From: Distichodus sexfasciatus
Lineage: Eukaryota; Chordata; Actinopteri; Characiformes; Distichodontidae
Direction: 5' to 3'
DNA length: 64,000 bases
Assembly (NCBI GenBank): GCA_032718565.1
Contig: JAVGVS010000022.1
Location: forward strand, 620,001-684,000
The notes beneath the pieces are model-generated. The model was not told the origin of the DNA. It did no database searches and was given only the letters and a program-made list of their open reading frames with translations. Both the position numbers and the translations under genes were made by a program. This document shows positions 36,401 to 47,138 of this stretch, one piece after another. Numbering within the stretch: position 1 is the first letter of the stretch; each line of letters starts with the position of its first letter.

Positions 36401-39400
36401 AGCCGTACGAAAATGAGCTCAAATCTAATTGTGATAAGCAAACTGGTGTGCTCACCAAACTGAAAAACCCCTCAGTTGTAGTCGATTTTTATTGTGATGC
36501 AAGTTTGTATTTCAATACACCACAGAATTGACCCTGATGTTGGTGCATTGTTTGAAAATGAACGAATGAAGCATAAAGTCCAACAGAAAGATCTTTCCAC
36601 ACCTCAGTGCCTTTCAGATGTGGTAGGAGAAGGGCAGGCGTCGCCAGTATCGGAGCACTGTCTGTTTGATTTTGCATGGTCTGAAATATAAGCAGGTGGC
36701 ACGTGTGATTTGTTGAACGAGGCTTTAAAGTAAATGAATAGCTGGTGAAAGGTCAGAGACTCGGCTCTATGTGCATCCGTCCCGAAAGCTCGTTGCTGAG
36801 GTTTGGGGTGATATGGATAACATATGGCTCTGTGATGTGGTCACTGCTCGCTCGAACCCACTACTCTCATTATTTGGGGGTACGGGTGGGATGGAGTAGC
36901 CCCCCCTAATCATCAGCAACAGCCCCGCTCTACTGCTTCTGAAATTATTGTCATCTGTGCCTGTCCATCAAACAGAGGCGCTGGCAAAACTACAAAGAGC
37001 CCGGATTTGGCGTCTGTTTGTTTCTCTGTCTGTGTATTTACACGATTTCCATCTATTAAGCAGATACTGATCTTTAGCCCTTAACTCAGAATCTGTGCGG
37101 AAATAAAACAAACTGGCGCTCACGGAGGTGTGTGAGGTAGAAAGTGTGTGTGTTTGTGTCTGTGCAGGTTTTTAGGGGGTTGTAAGGACCTAAATGTCAC
37201 CAAAAAAGAAAGGAAAACTTGAGATCTGTCAGATTTTTAGGCTTGCGACCCGCCCTCAAAAAGGAAGTAGATTTTTATAGAAACACTACAGGCTTTGTTT
37301 GAAAAATTAACAATCCAAAGAGTTAATCTGTTAATGAGGTTACGGTTAGGATTAGATGCAGATGTAGTAGATAAATCTGGAAGATCTATTAACCATCTTG
37401 TACATATACAGTAGAGGTAATGAATGCAGCCTCACAGAAAGAAAAAAAAAACAAAAACAAGACTTGATACCAGGGATTAAAGCCCAAAAACACTGTGTGA
37501 CCGAAAATTTATTTATTTATTTCCATTTTTTAAATTATGATTTATTTTTCCCTTCAATTCTTCATTTCAAAATGAATAAATAGTAAAGTCTTGGGTAATT
37601 CTGAGCCAAATTTGGCCTATAAAATGAACTGATTTTGGCCTTTCTGGGCGAGAAGTTAAATTCCCATAATCCCCCTGCGCGCAACGGGTCACAATAATGT
37701 GACGGGCACACTTAACGCTAAAAACATCAATAAATTGCTGTATTGTGAGTAGAACACTGTTCTTATTTATCAGCTAAAATATGAGTTTCGTCTATAATAA
37801 TAGGGAGGATGTGACTAAACTGGAGGGTTCCGCGTGAGAGTCGCGAGCGCTCAAACTAACTGCGTGTGTGTTTTCACAGTTGACCTGCGAGCTGCATAAT
37901 TAACATTCTAATAAGAAGGCTATCCAAGTGCGCTACCCAAAACTTCTGTACCGTCCTTACTGATAACTTTACTTCGTAGACAGTGAGTTCGGATCAGCAT
38001 GTATCTCAAATACACTTTTGAGTTCGACTGACGGAAATCAGTAACAGCAAGAGTCCAATGGACGGAAACGTTAATCCCCGTGATACTGTGTGTGTGTTCT
38101 AACTGTCACTTAAAGTTATGGAAAATAAGACGTCAGATTTTTCAGCTTTCTGAGACTTCTTTTTGTGAACCTGTTCCTCATGAAGAAAAAATGTTTTTTA
38201 TAGAAAAGGTCCAGGTTTTGCTTGAAATAATAAGAATCTAAAGGTTAAATCTGGTTCTGAGGTTAGCGTGAGAGTCAGATGTATATGGTTAGTCGTCAGG
38301 GAAAGGGAAATTGTGTGAACACTATTGATAATTGGGAGGATAATTGTGTCACATAAAAGAGAGGAGTGGGTCATATTTTTGTGGCATTGTGAATGCTCAT
38401 CATGAGGAAAGATTTTTAGCAAGTTACATTACGTTACATTACATTTATAACATTTAGCAGATGCTCTTATCCAGAGCAAATTACATCTGCTAATTTCAGG
38501 GACAGTCTCCCTGTGAGCAATTTAGGATTAAGGGTCCAGCTCAGAGACCCAGCGGTGGAAGTGGTGCAGGTAGGATTCCAATCCACAACCTCTTGGTCCA
38601 GAGGCGATTATCCTAACCACTAGACCATCAGCACTCCTGATTTAATTTGTTTTATTTAAGTTCCAGGTTTTATTTAAAGAATTAAGAATCCAAAGATTAA
38701 GGTTCGGATTAGGATTAGATGTACATCTAGCAAATATGGATTTAGTAAATATGGAAGACCTAGGAAATAACTAGCCAATTTAGATTTTTTACATTTGTGA
38801 CCCGATCTGCCGTAATGAGTGGGAAGTCGGCGTTCTATTTATTTAGATATGGGCCGATTATGTTGACAAACATTATGTTGGGAACTTATATGAAAGAAAA
38901 GGCCTTCAAAATTAATCTGTTCTCCAAAAAAGAAAGATCGATATTTTTGTGATGTTTTTCAACATAATCGGCCCGTATCTAAATAAATAGAACGCCAACT
39001 TCCGACTCATTACGGCAGATCGGGTCACATATGAAATTCAAAAAGAGTGTGAGTATGTATATATGTAGACAATACTACATTTTGGGACAAATGTCAGAAT
39101 CTTCAGACTGGAGATGGATCTATCTTTGGGGTGTAAAAGTGGCGTCCTTGTTTGTTTTTCTTTTGCAAAGATCTCTTTTATACTAAAATGAATTTAAGAA
39201 AGCCAAAATTGTATTTTTCATGTTTGTATTCCATGAATCGTGTCTATAGAATGTCCCCAAAAGTATAGTGAAGTAGAGGTGTGTGCGAACGTGCGTGTGT
39301 GTAGTAGCAGAGGAAGGAAGGGATATCCCTTTTAACACTTTAAAGTGCTGTCTGCTTGAAGCTAACCACAGCTTGAAGAGCCTTGAATTTACGACTGCCG

Positions 39401-42400
39401 TCTTAAGATCCCGGAGACTGTCAGACAGGCTGAAAACGCTACAGCAGCCAAGCACATCTTAAAGCCTGTGTTTCCAGCTTCCACTCGCCTCCTTCATCTG
39501 CTCAGCCTTAGCCCCGGCCGCGTCTGTGCACTTCCACGCCTCCAGGCTGTGTCTGAGAAGGTCGGCAACAAACTAACCGCAGAGGGCAAATCCAATCGGC
39601 CTTCAAAAGACGCTATAATTAACTGGTTGATTTTTTCTACTCTCTCTCTCTGTCTCTCTCTTGCTCTGCCATTTTCTCTATCTTAAAAAAAATGGATGGC
39701 TTCTAGAAGCACAATTACCGAGAGGCTGCCATGTAATTATTCAAAAAGAAAAGCGAGCCTGACGTTGAGATAAAAGAAAATATGAGAGCAAGCAGCTCCA
39801 GAATGTCCTTTAAGTGAAATCTCTTTTTTAACTGCAAATAACAGGTATGAAGGAACTCGGTTACGAACACCATAAATAAATCTAAAGCCCTGGATTATAT
39901 TTTTGTACTCGTTTTTTTTTTTTTGGACACTCATGTAAGGTTACTTCGGGTTTGGAGAATATTCAGCAGTGTTAAGCAGTAGGTGCCTAAATTCTGTTGC
40001 CTTGTCTGCACAAACTGGGCAAAACAGATCATTTTTCTCACAAAAGACTGGCAAGGTCTTATCGTGCAACACATAAACAGGAAATTATTCAGTGTCTGGG
40101 CACTAAATATCTGACTTCCTCACTGATAGTGCACATTACAAGTGGAGGAGCAAAGGAAAATCCGCCCGCAATCTGGGAGCCGAGAAACGAATGGGTACTT
40201 CCCATAGTTACCTAGACCTCTAAAATTATGATGCACAAACAAATAGGGTGAGACTCTAAAGGAATGACGTATCTATGCTCTTACACACTGAAGAGTCCAA
40301 ACCATTAATATGGAAAAATATTTAAAAATAAAAAACTTCATTTTTAGCCAGAACGAGTATTCTGGCTTTTTTCCTACAGTTTGCCACAGGAATAAACCAG
40401 GAACAGGAAGCAAACCTCTGTGTTATTCCAACCAATGTAAATAAAAGCATTTTTTCAAAAGCTGCCAGGCTGCAAATCACCACGGAAGCGTCTATGCTTT
40501 ACAGCCGAGTCAAATCTCTCCATGTCATTGCGTTTTTCATTCTGAAATCTTGGTCAGTCGCGTCACGTAGTCCATGCCTGCGCTTAATCCCTGCCCGGAG
40601 AAAGCAATTTCATTACGCCAAATCCATTTTATTCTGTGCCCTTTAACCCCTCGGTTGGTGCTTGTAAGCTGATTGTGCATGGCGCATGTTTGTAGAGGTC
40701 TGATGGGGATGACATAATAAGGGCTTTAAGCTTTTATGACTGCTGGGATTTACCAGTGCATCACAGCACTGGCAAAGTCAAATTCACCTTGAATTCTAGT
40801 ATCTCAACTGGAAGCATAGAATAAAACTGCACTGTGCTTTGTCACATATTAACACACATATTTTCTTTGGTGCAAATGCCCAGAAAAAAGAAGACTGGAT
40901 GACAGTCTGGTGCAACATTTGATTAACAGCTTATCAGGGCTGTGGTGGCAGATGTTCACTATAGGACCATATGTACTAGTCTTTCTGTGTTAAGATGCCA
41001 GCTTAATAGCCTCATCAGTCGTCCATCTCTAGTGCTGCCAACTTTCCTCAGCCTGACATGAACAAGTCTAGATATGAGACAACATTTTACATATTAGCCA
41101 CTGACTTAACATCATTCCCGGGGTAATCAATTCTCCATAACGGTTCATTTTAACTGTGACCACCAGAGGTCTCTTAGTCTTTCTCGTGACATGAACTGTG
41201 AGAACAAGAAGAGCATGAGTGCTTTTTCCCCCATATATTATTGACGCACGCACAACTACCATTTTCCCTGCAGCTTCTCGGTAAGAGGGTCACCCGCAGG
41301 GACGGCACCGTAGTAAACCTGACTGATATTTTCCTTGGCAGCTTGCGCAGCCTTACATGGACTCCACATCTGAAGGTCACATTGCTGGGAGATCTTACTG
41401 TTGCAATTTTCTTACGCCTTGCCTCTAACTCCAGAACGAAATGGCAAGTTCTCCACCACACGCTATTTTCAGATGGGGCACACTGCATTTACTTGCCTCT
41501 TTGGCTGCCCCTATTTTGGATTCCAGTTTTCTTCCATCCTGACCAGCGGAAAAGTATTCAGTTTGCAAGTGATTCCCGATACACTTCTATGAACATTGAT
41601 ATGATGAAAGTGATTAAATATGAAGGGGGGCTTTTAAATATGAAGAACAGAGAGTTCAAAATGCTGTTGAGATTAAAAGATTTAAAAAACGAAAACTTAA
41701 AAATCTAACGTCATCAGATTCAAGGATGTGGAATAAACCTGGATCCCTACATCATAATGATCAACAATGGTGGTAAAATATAAGGACAGTGTGACTATGA
41801 CAGCACAACCAATGCTTAACCCCTGCCAAACAAATCTTATACACTAATCCTTCCATTTGAACTTTTATTATTTCATGTTACACGAGTCTGAAGACTGCTG
41901 ATATAACCATGACATTTGGGCAGCAGCCAATCGCATGCATTTTGCACAAGGTAGGGAATATAACTATTGCATTTCAGGGCAGCCTTGCGATTCTGAGAGA
42001 CATTAGTCATTCTTCTGGAACAGGACACTAACAATTACTGCTGAGTTTCACTCTACGTCTAACCAGCCTGGGGGCAATTGTGCAGGAAAGGCATCAATAA
42101 GCATTCAAGCATTCCTCACACTCATGAAAACACGCCGTTCCGCATGCCATAAAAAAAACCCACACACACTCAAACCTTCAGACATGTATCCTACTGTCAA
42201 AAAACAAGGCAATGCCATGCTAAAATGTGACATTACCCTCCAATACATAACAAATGATATTAACCATCACCAGAAACAGTGAATAATGATCTGTTCAGCC
42301 TCTGTCTGCCCTACCTGCGCTGGAACTTTGGTGAAGCCAGGCTCGGGATGCTTAATCATCAGCTTGTCTCCGGAGCTGCCTGGTGTCTTCCTCCCCTTAG

Positions 42401-42473
42401 CCATGATTGCGAGAGTGACAGGCCGGACTGTGGCAGCTTGACTTTTCTCTCCTTCACTCCTGCTGGGCTCCAT
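17510..42473 (-). CDS. MFSD2B: MFSD2B (sphingosine-1-phosphate transporter family), complete
   Basis: Thirteen coding exons: 42315-42473, 36174-36299, 35325-35449, 31190-31313, 25084-25162, 24635-24816, 21557-21647, 21309-21430, 20609-20692, 19842-19925, 19238-19347, 17865-18008, 17510-17690. They sum to 1611 nt (536 aa plus TGA at 17512-17510), every junction GT/AG and in phase. The protein is a 12-TM major facilitator of the plasma membrane. Family hallmarks: FFLQIYLLDVAQ (TM1), DPIVGFF near residues 116-122 (the acidic residue thought to bind the coupling cation), GRLMPWMVGCTPF, ERDSATAYRMTMEVLG, VKERDDPYTP in the central loop, LLLPWSMLPDVVDDF near 425-439, and FYSFYVFFTKFAAG. MFSD2B exports sphingosine-1-phosphate from red cells and platelets; MFSD2A carries lysophospholipids. 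Assignment to 2B rests on synteny plus GGAPNQ and CTPF, which resemble 2B. Start at 42473; the Met at 42404 (MAKGRK) is an alternative giving 513 aa. Confidence 0.93.
18915..19138 (+). repeat. tRNA-derived SINE, family A
   Basis: Plus-strand copy in the MFSD2B intron between exons 11 and 12. It is directly preceded by a ~130-bp unit also found before the copy at 26691. Confidence 0.8.
22440..22760. promoter_or_regulatory. CpG-rich segment inside MFSD2B intron 6
   Basis: An isolated GC/CpG-rich stretch (gccgtctgacgcaccc, gcgacccgaccgtccggg) in AT-rich intron, lying between exons 7 and 6. Short open frames on both strands reflect base composition. It could be an internal promoter or enhancer; no exon with splice sites was recognised. 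Confidence 0.35.
23850..24356 (-). repeat. SINE family B, truncated copy followed by a longer copy
   Basis: Two minus-strand copies in direct succession: a 3' fragment (about 23850-23978) and a longer copy (about 23980-24356). The longer copy has gcttaatccctatcgggg 3' body and, at its right end, the tRNA-like head (gcgccacactgt, complement of acagtgtggcgc). It lies in MFSD2B intron 6. Confidence 0.7.
24827..24867. repeat. (CA)n-rich microsatellite
   Basis: Interrupted CA repeats immediately upstream of MFSD2B exon 6; on the minus strand the TG-rich stretch ends about 10 bp before the AG acceptor at 24818-24817. Confidence 0.9.
25560..26028. mobile_element. Non-autonomous hAT-like element with 8-bp duplication
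   Basis: Terminal inverted repeats taggggtgcacaa and ttgcacacccct-a, extended by inverted gattcaaatcgatttcgatt / gaatcgatttt blocks. Flanked by identical octamers gtttttgg at 25552-25559 and 26029-26036, the hAT hallmark. 469 bp, no transposase. Located in MFSD2B intron 4. Confidence 0.88.
26180..26310. mobile_element. Terminal part of another hAT-like inverted-repeat element
   Basis: Repeated cgatatg/tatcg units ending in gccaatacccacccctac, typical of a TIR read outward (gtaggggtgggtattggc). Similar cgatacatcaatgtatc sequence at about 25370-25455 may be its left end, so the 25560 element would be nested inside it. Confidence 0.5.
26691..26929 (+). repeat. tRNA-derived SINE, family A
   Basis: Plus-strand copy in MFSD2B intron 4, preceded by the same ~130-bp flank as the 18915 copy and ending in ataatctttcactttc. 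Confidence 0.8.
27692..27805. mobile_element. Small inverted-repeat element
   Basis: About 114 bp beginning ggggtgagtttcccaaaa and ending ttttgtgaaactcacccc, giving ~17-bp near-perfect terminal inverted repeats. MITE-like; family unknown. In MFSD2B intron 4. Confidence 0.6.
28268..28642 (+). repeat. SINE family B, near full length
   Basis: tRNA-like head (gtagcacagtggcg, gttcgagct B-box-like), body with ggagtttgcatgctctccc, and 3' end ggtttaagcggttcgg plus (gaat)n tail. Confidence 0.75.
30220..30620. promoter_or_regulatory. Unique non-repetitive block with GATA motifs in MFSD2B intron 4
   Basis: Unlike its surroundings, this block looks unique and is neither repeat-like nor coding. It carries tgatag at 30325-30330, cttatc at 30440-30445 and tgataaa at 30564-30570, plus an E-box cagctg at 30337-30342. 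MFSD2B is expressed in erythroid cells in mammals, so an erythroid enhancer is plausible. Inference only. Confidence 0.35.
32753..32875 (+). pseudogene. Remnant of hAT transposase N-terminus (left copy)
   Basis: A 40-codon remnant after ATG at 32753, ending at TAA, encodes GSKNLWPYFSKCVTLKGK and then RTYTFEHYLC. The S-K-x-x-WPY-F-x-K / YTF-x-x-x-LC layout resembles the BED-finger N-terminus of fish hAT transposases. A second, inverted copy lies at 34086-34259. No catalytic or dimerisation domain was seen. Confidence 0.5.
33395..33433. repeat. (GA)n microsatellite
   Basis: About 13 units followed by an interrupted GA tract. Confidence 0.95.
33721..34050 (+). repeat. SINE family B inserted into an older inverted-repeat element
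   Basis: Begins gggcggcacggtggcgcta and ends aagcggtttggaggatgaat with a gaat-rich tail. It sits between two inverted hAT-like arms (32690-32875 and 34105-34345), so it probably inserted later. Confidence 0.75.
34086..34259 (-). pseudogene. Remnant of hAT transposase N-terminus (right copy, inverted)
   Basis: Starts at ATG 34259-34257 and encodes KDKSKNLWPYQAKCMSLKGK then NRTYTFESD. It aligns with the left copy over the same motif, preceded in both by gattggtgttgaatt and ggcagctgc. The predicted metal-binding Cys after YTF is lost, and the frame ends without further transposase similarity. Confidence 0.5.
35712..35974 (+). repeat. tRNA-derived SINE, family A
   Basis: Plus-strand copy in the MFSD2B intron between exons 2 and 3, with a diverged head (ttggaagcgtaacagttagg) and a clear aataatcactcactg tail. 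Confidence 0.75.
37640..37880. repeat. Degraded copy of the interior of the 60253-60990 hAT-like element
   Basis: Shares an ordered series of blocks with 60480-60760: ttctgggagag/ttctgggcgag, tattgtgagt, gaacactg, gactaaactggag, gtgagagtcgc. Terminal repeats are not recognisable here. Confidence 0.5.
38430..38636 (-). repeat. tRNA-derived SINE, family C
   Basis: Contains the widespread fish block catttagcagatgctcttat near its left end. On the complement, a tRNA-like head (gatggtctagtggttagga, then a B-box-like gattggaatcc) sits at the right. Probable weaker relatives lie at about 485-630 and 43800-43935. Confidence 0.6.
38793..39032. mobile_element. Long near-perfect palindromic element
   Basis: Two ~80-bp arms (38793-38873 and 38951-39032) are inverted copies differing at only a few positions, both carrying cccgatctgccgtaatgag and atttatttagata. 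The spacer is ~77 bp. It resembles a MITE or fold-back element; the outermost bases are catttgtgaccc versus gggtcacatatg. In MFSD2B intron 1. Confidence 0.75.
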
Positions 42474-42663
42474 TCACATGCTGGTTATAAGCTTTGGCCT
42501 GGAGCCAGTGATGGAAGCGCAAACTCAGAGCAGAGCCACACGCTGATAGGAACACACAGAGGTACATGTGCTTCATCTAACACTCTGAGCTACGTTCATC
42601 TGTCATCATCATCCCTCCTCCCTCAAGCCCCCCCACCCCCTTCTCTCTTTCTCTCTCTCTCTT

Positions 42664-42770
<107 letters not shown>

Positions 42771-43029
42771 GGTCACAGTGTAACCAATAAACCGGTGAAA
42801 ATTGTTTTTCTTTCATTATTTCTTTCTTCTTTCCATCTTTCCATTTTCCACCCATAAAATATTACAGTGAAAATACAAACATAGCAAATACAAATAAAAC
42901 CACAAATACATACGTCTTTTGCACCTGCATTGATTTTCAGTCTTTAACACAACACCCGCAACGGCAATCAAATCAGCCATAAAAGGCTAAATCCGGGTTT
43001 GATTTTCTCAATTAAATATTCACCGGAAA

Positions 43030-43270
43030 AATATTCCGACTCGTTATCGTAACGTCAAGCGGAGTGAAGCGCACAACTGGCGCTAGAGATGTTCTGACCT
43101 GGCAGCTGGAGCTCCGCGGCGGCGCTACAGTGTTGGAGCGGCGCCCTGCTGCGGCTCATTCCCGCAGACGGAGCGGCGAGACACTGCGGAGCGGACTGCG
43201 CATTTACAGCGCAGACACCAGCCGGAGAAAGCGCGCCGCTCCGCGGACCGCTGGAGACATGACACAACTC
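43030..43270 (-). promoter_or_regulatory. CpG-rich segment upstream of MFSD2B, candidate promoter
   Basis: Dense CpG (ctccgcggcggcgctac, ggagcggcgagacactgcgg) in AT-rich surroundings, about 560-800 bp upstream of the MFSD2B ATG. If it is the promoter, the (AT)n tract falls in the 5' UTR or a 5' intron. No other gene start was seen nearby. Confidence 0.45.
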
Positions 43271-45461
43271 AGACTCCATGTAATGCTCCAAAACACTACA
43301 GTGTTTATAGAGAGAGAGACATAAAAAGATATTTCATAGCAAAATAATATGTATGTATAAAATAATGTTTGTATTGTGTATTACAGACATAGTTTGTGAC
43401 GAACTGTCTTTAAATGTCTTGAAATATTTTGAGAATAATTAAGCATTTTAGAATTTTGTTGGGGAGTGTGTCAGCTTAGAAAATAAAAACAGTATGAAAA
43501 ATACCGTTACTGAACTTTTTACTCAGAAGACTTTTTAAAGCCTTTTTAAAAATCATTTTGAACTATATTGAAGAACTTAAAGCATTTTATATCAAACAGG
43601 CTTCTCTTGTAGATTTGTCATGGAAAATTTAAACTAATTTTTTTCCATTGTATGAAGCATCAAAAAGGTTGCAATGAAACTTTTTTTATTTAACTGTACT
43701 TTACATTGTGCACCCTGCATTGCAACTATTGCTCATGCGTACATCGTGATTACGCTGCTGAAATGGTAAAATTCCCACAATTTTCTTGTTCTGAGTATTT
43801 ACAGAAGCAACTTGAGGTTCAGGGTTGTGCTCAAGGGCCCAGTGGTGATACTGCTGTCTTTATGATATAGCCGGATTGAAACACACAACCTCTTGGCATC
43901 AAGCACCAAGTGTCCTACCCTGAAACCATCATGTGAGTCAACAGTCTGATATTTGTAAAATGCACTGTGCAGTTCTCGTGTGAACGCTGAGGCTGATGCA
44001 GGTGAACCAGGCTTGTGCTCCGCTTTCTAGTATAACAGGAAGCTGGCACTTAAAAAGGTGTAAAAATCCTTGCTGAAAATACCTTTGGTACAAATTATGT
44101 TGGGGCTTTCCTAAAAGCCACATGGAATGAGTATTGTTAGAAGTGATCAGAACCATAAAACCAAGTGTCTTAACATACAATATTAACCAATGCAAGTCTG
44201 TTATCAATTGACTGTGAAGAACCAATTCCAATCAATTTGGAATCAATTCCAAAAAGGATCAATTAATCGATTCAGGGTGTCTTAGAATTAATTATAATTG
44301 GGTTATACACACACTCAGCTTTCCAAATTACCTAACATAATTAGAATTTTATTCATTTTTGGTCAAGTTTAGTAAAGACAGATGGAAGATCTACATGAAG
44401 CCAAAAGGAAATTAGATTTTAAAGCTGGAATTTCAATTCATCATGATTAAATTCAATCATGAATTTAAGATGGACAAAAGGTTTCTGAATCGGTGCTGGA
44501 CTGAAGATTAAAGTAGGTCATTCTTTGCTTACTGGATGCACACAAAGTACATAATCGTAAACTTCAAGATCTGGTTTCACACCATCAGTGCAGTACTGTT
44601 TGATTTGATTTGGTATTCTTTCCTTTTATTTTATTCTTGGAATTGAGAATTAAGACAATAACAGCATTGAATCGGTTTTTAATTCTTAAACTGTTCACAA
44701 AACCAGCACTAGTGATCAGGTTCACCTCAAAACATTCATGTTCTACAAGGTGATACTGTCATGTACAGATACAATGCACATTCATGTTTGTATTATTACT
44801 TTGTAGAGAACTATCCAGCACCTGGCCAGTATGCATAGCGACAAAAAGGTTATCTTCGAAATCTTTAAAAAGTAATCAGTGAGTTTGCGCAAACTTAATG
44901 TAGCTCACAAAAGCAAATACAAATCTTACACTCCAGGAAGTCACTACAGCTTGTAAAGATCAAGTCACATGTGGCATTAGAATTCCTTTAAAATCCCAAA
45001 CCTCTTGTCCACTAAAGAAAAACAATGTTGTTGCTCGGCATAGTCATGGACCAGGAAATTAGCCATATGCTTTGCGTTATGTGTGTAGGTCTACCAGATA
45101 ATGCTAAACAATGCATGAAAATGATTACAAATATGAAAACATTGTGTTTTCAAGGGAAACAGTAAGTCTCAAGAAGCACAATTCCATTCATGCCTTTGCT
45201 TATGAAACCTGTGTCTGACATACATCAGTGTCGTTTTTGGAACAGGTACATATATCAGAAAGGTTTCATGTACAGATCTGAACAAATTTCTAAATTAAGC
45301 TGTGATAGGAAAGCTCTCAGCACTAATAGACTGTATAAATGCGTTCATCCACTGAATGTACCAGGCACAGCTGATGCTCTCATTCAGAGCTATGTGTACA
45401 AGTACTCTGTAATCCACAAAACCTTTTTCTTCTTACTAAAAACACAATTCAAGAACTTCAA

Positions 45462-45592
45462 GAGGTGGTTTCTTGAACAAAGATTAAGTCTAGTCTTGGA
45501 CTAAACTGCAGTACCAAATGAGATTCGTCATTCAAACTCAAAGATAGTCTAGCCATAGGCTTAATCCTATTGTGGGAAACTGGCTACTAGTC
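45462..45592. repeat. Short dispersed repeat, second copy of the 13705 repeat
   Basis: Shows the same order of blocks as 13705-13822, ending aatcctattgtgggaaactgg. Internal inverted blocks (tctagtcttgga and tagtctagcc) suggest a small fold-back element. Confidence 0.5.
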
Positions 45593-45657
45593 AACTAAAT
45601 CGATGTTAATACATTTCCAGGGATGACATATCTTGATTATTCAAATCAAAGTCTTCT

Positions 45658-45929
45658 TCATTCATTTTCATTTAATTTTCTGAACCGCTTAATCCCTGTC
45701 AGGGTCGCGGGGATCGGTCTACAGGCATTAGGCGGGCACCAACACACTACAAGGCAGACACACTCACATTCACACCTTATGGGACCAATTTAGAGTAACC
45801 CATCAGCCTATAAGGCATGCTTTTGGACTGTGGGAGGAAAAACACACAAACACAGGAAGCACACGAACTTCACACTGAAATGTCCTACGGCCGACCCAGA
45901 TATCGAACCCAGGACCTTCTTGCTGTTAG
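45658..45929 (-). repeat. SINE family B
   Basis: Minus-strand copy with gaaccgcttaatccctgtc 3' body and a tRNA-like end near 45929 (gaacccaggaccttcttgc). Followed directly by a LINE-tail-like segment (ttctttatttgtcacatgc). Confidence 0.65.
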
Positions 45930-47138
45930 ATCAAGATTCAAGATTCTTTATTTGTCACATGCAATTTACACAGGTAAACATGCAGTGAAATGTATCCTGA
46001 TCTGCTCCTGACTGTGCAATTTAGGCAAAATTAAAATAAAATTAAAACAAGAGTTACAATACAAACTTGAAAAGGAGATAAGGGAATAAAGATAAAAAAT
46101 AAATAACTGTTTCTTATATAAAATAGAGCTACCTATGTGCATAAGTCAAGGAGTATAATTTAAATGAAAGACCCAAGTGCCGGGTACAGGTGTATCTACA
46201 TGTATATATGAATAAAAAAGAATATGTACTAAAGTTTTATACCTGAGTATACATATTTCATTCTGAAGACAGATAGGCAGCAGCGCAAACCACCGCACCA
46301 CCATGCCGCCCATACTTTAAAATAAAAACCTATTAATAACGTGGAAAATCTCCCTGCTTTGTAATGAGTCACTGTGTTGGGTATCAGGGTGAAATATTCA
46401 ATAACTATTCATTTACATAGTTTAGGGATAGAAAGGAATCCAGCTGTCACACCCATTTCAAGAGAAGATGACACAAGACAAGCAGAATTCCATCATATAA
46501 CAGGTTTATTGCAAGCAGAGTTCCTGTACAAAGAAACTTCTCGCTTAGGCAAAAGTGCAAATATATATCTGCCAAACGCAAATAAATAGTGCCAAAATTC
46601 TGCCTTTATGTTCATAACAGCAAACCATTTAAATAGCAAAAAATACCACTGTGGTAAGGCGTAAACTATCGAGCCTGTGCAAAACAGAGAAGTGCATTCT
46701 CTATTTTAATCAGTCAGACAGCAGTAATTATTGAACGCTAATATTAAAGACGTGGCTTGTGTTTGTACTGCATTGCATCAGAGGAAAGGAAGAGAACATG
46801 ACAGTCAAAAAAGCACCAAACCTAGTCCAAACTGTTTGCAGTGTTCAAGCTATATGCAGCATTTACATAGAAATAACAGGCCTATGAATCTGATTATTGC
46901 CTTCCTATAAATAGTAGGATAGGAGATGATTTTCTTCATGGTTCTTCTTCCACTGATCAGTGTTACAGTCTAGTTCTAAGAAGCAATATTTTTCAAACTG
47001 GCTTGATGAGATGGTGAATAATTTTAAGCTGCTTTCACATTCTTGTGAGGGACCCTGTGGTACATAAATTATTCATTTAATGTTTGTGCATGCTTTAAAA
47101 TCACCAGAATTCGGGACTGACATTTCTGTAAGCTTCAG

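Noticed and set aside
41241..41708. 155-codon open frame on the plus strand
   Set aside because: No recognisable motif, odd composition, lies in MFSD2B intron 1 and has no splice or family support.
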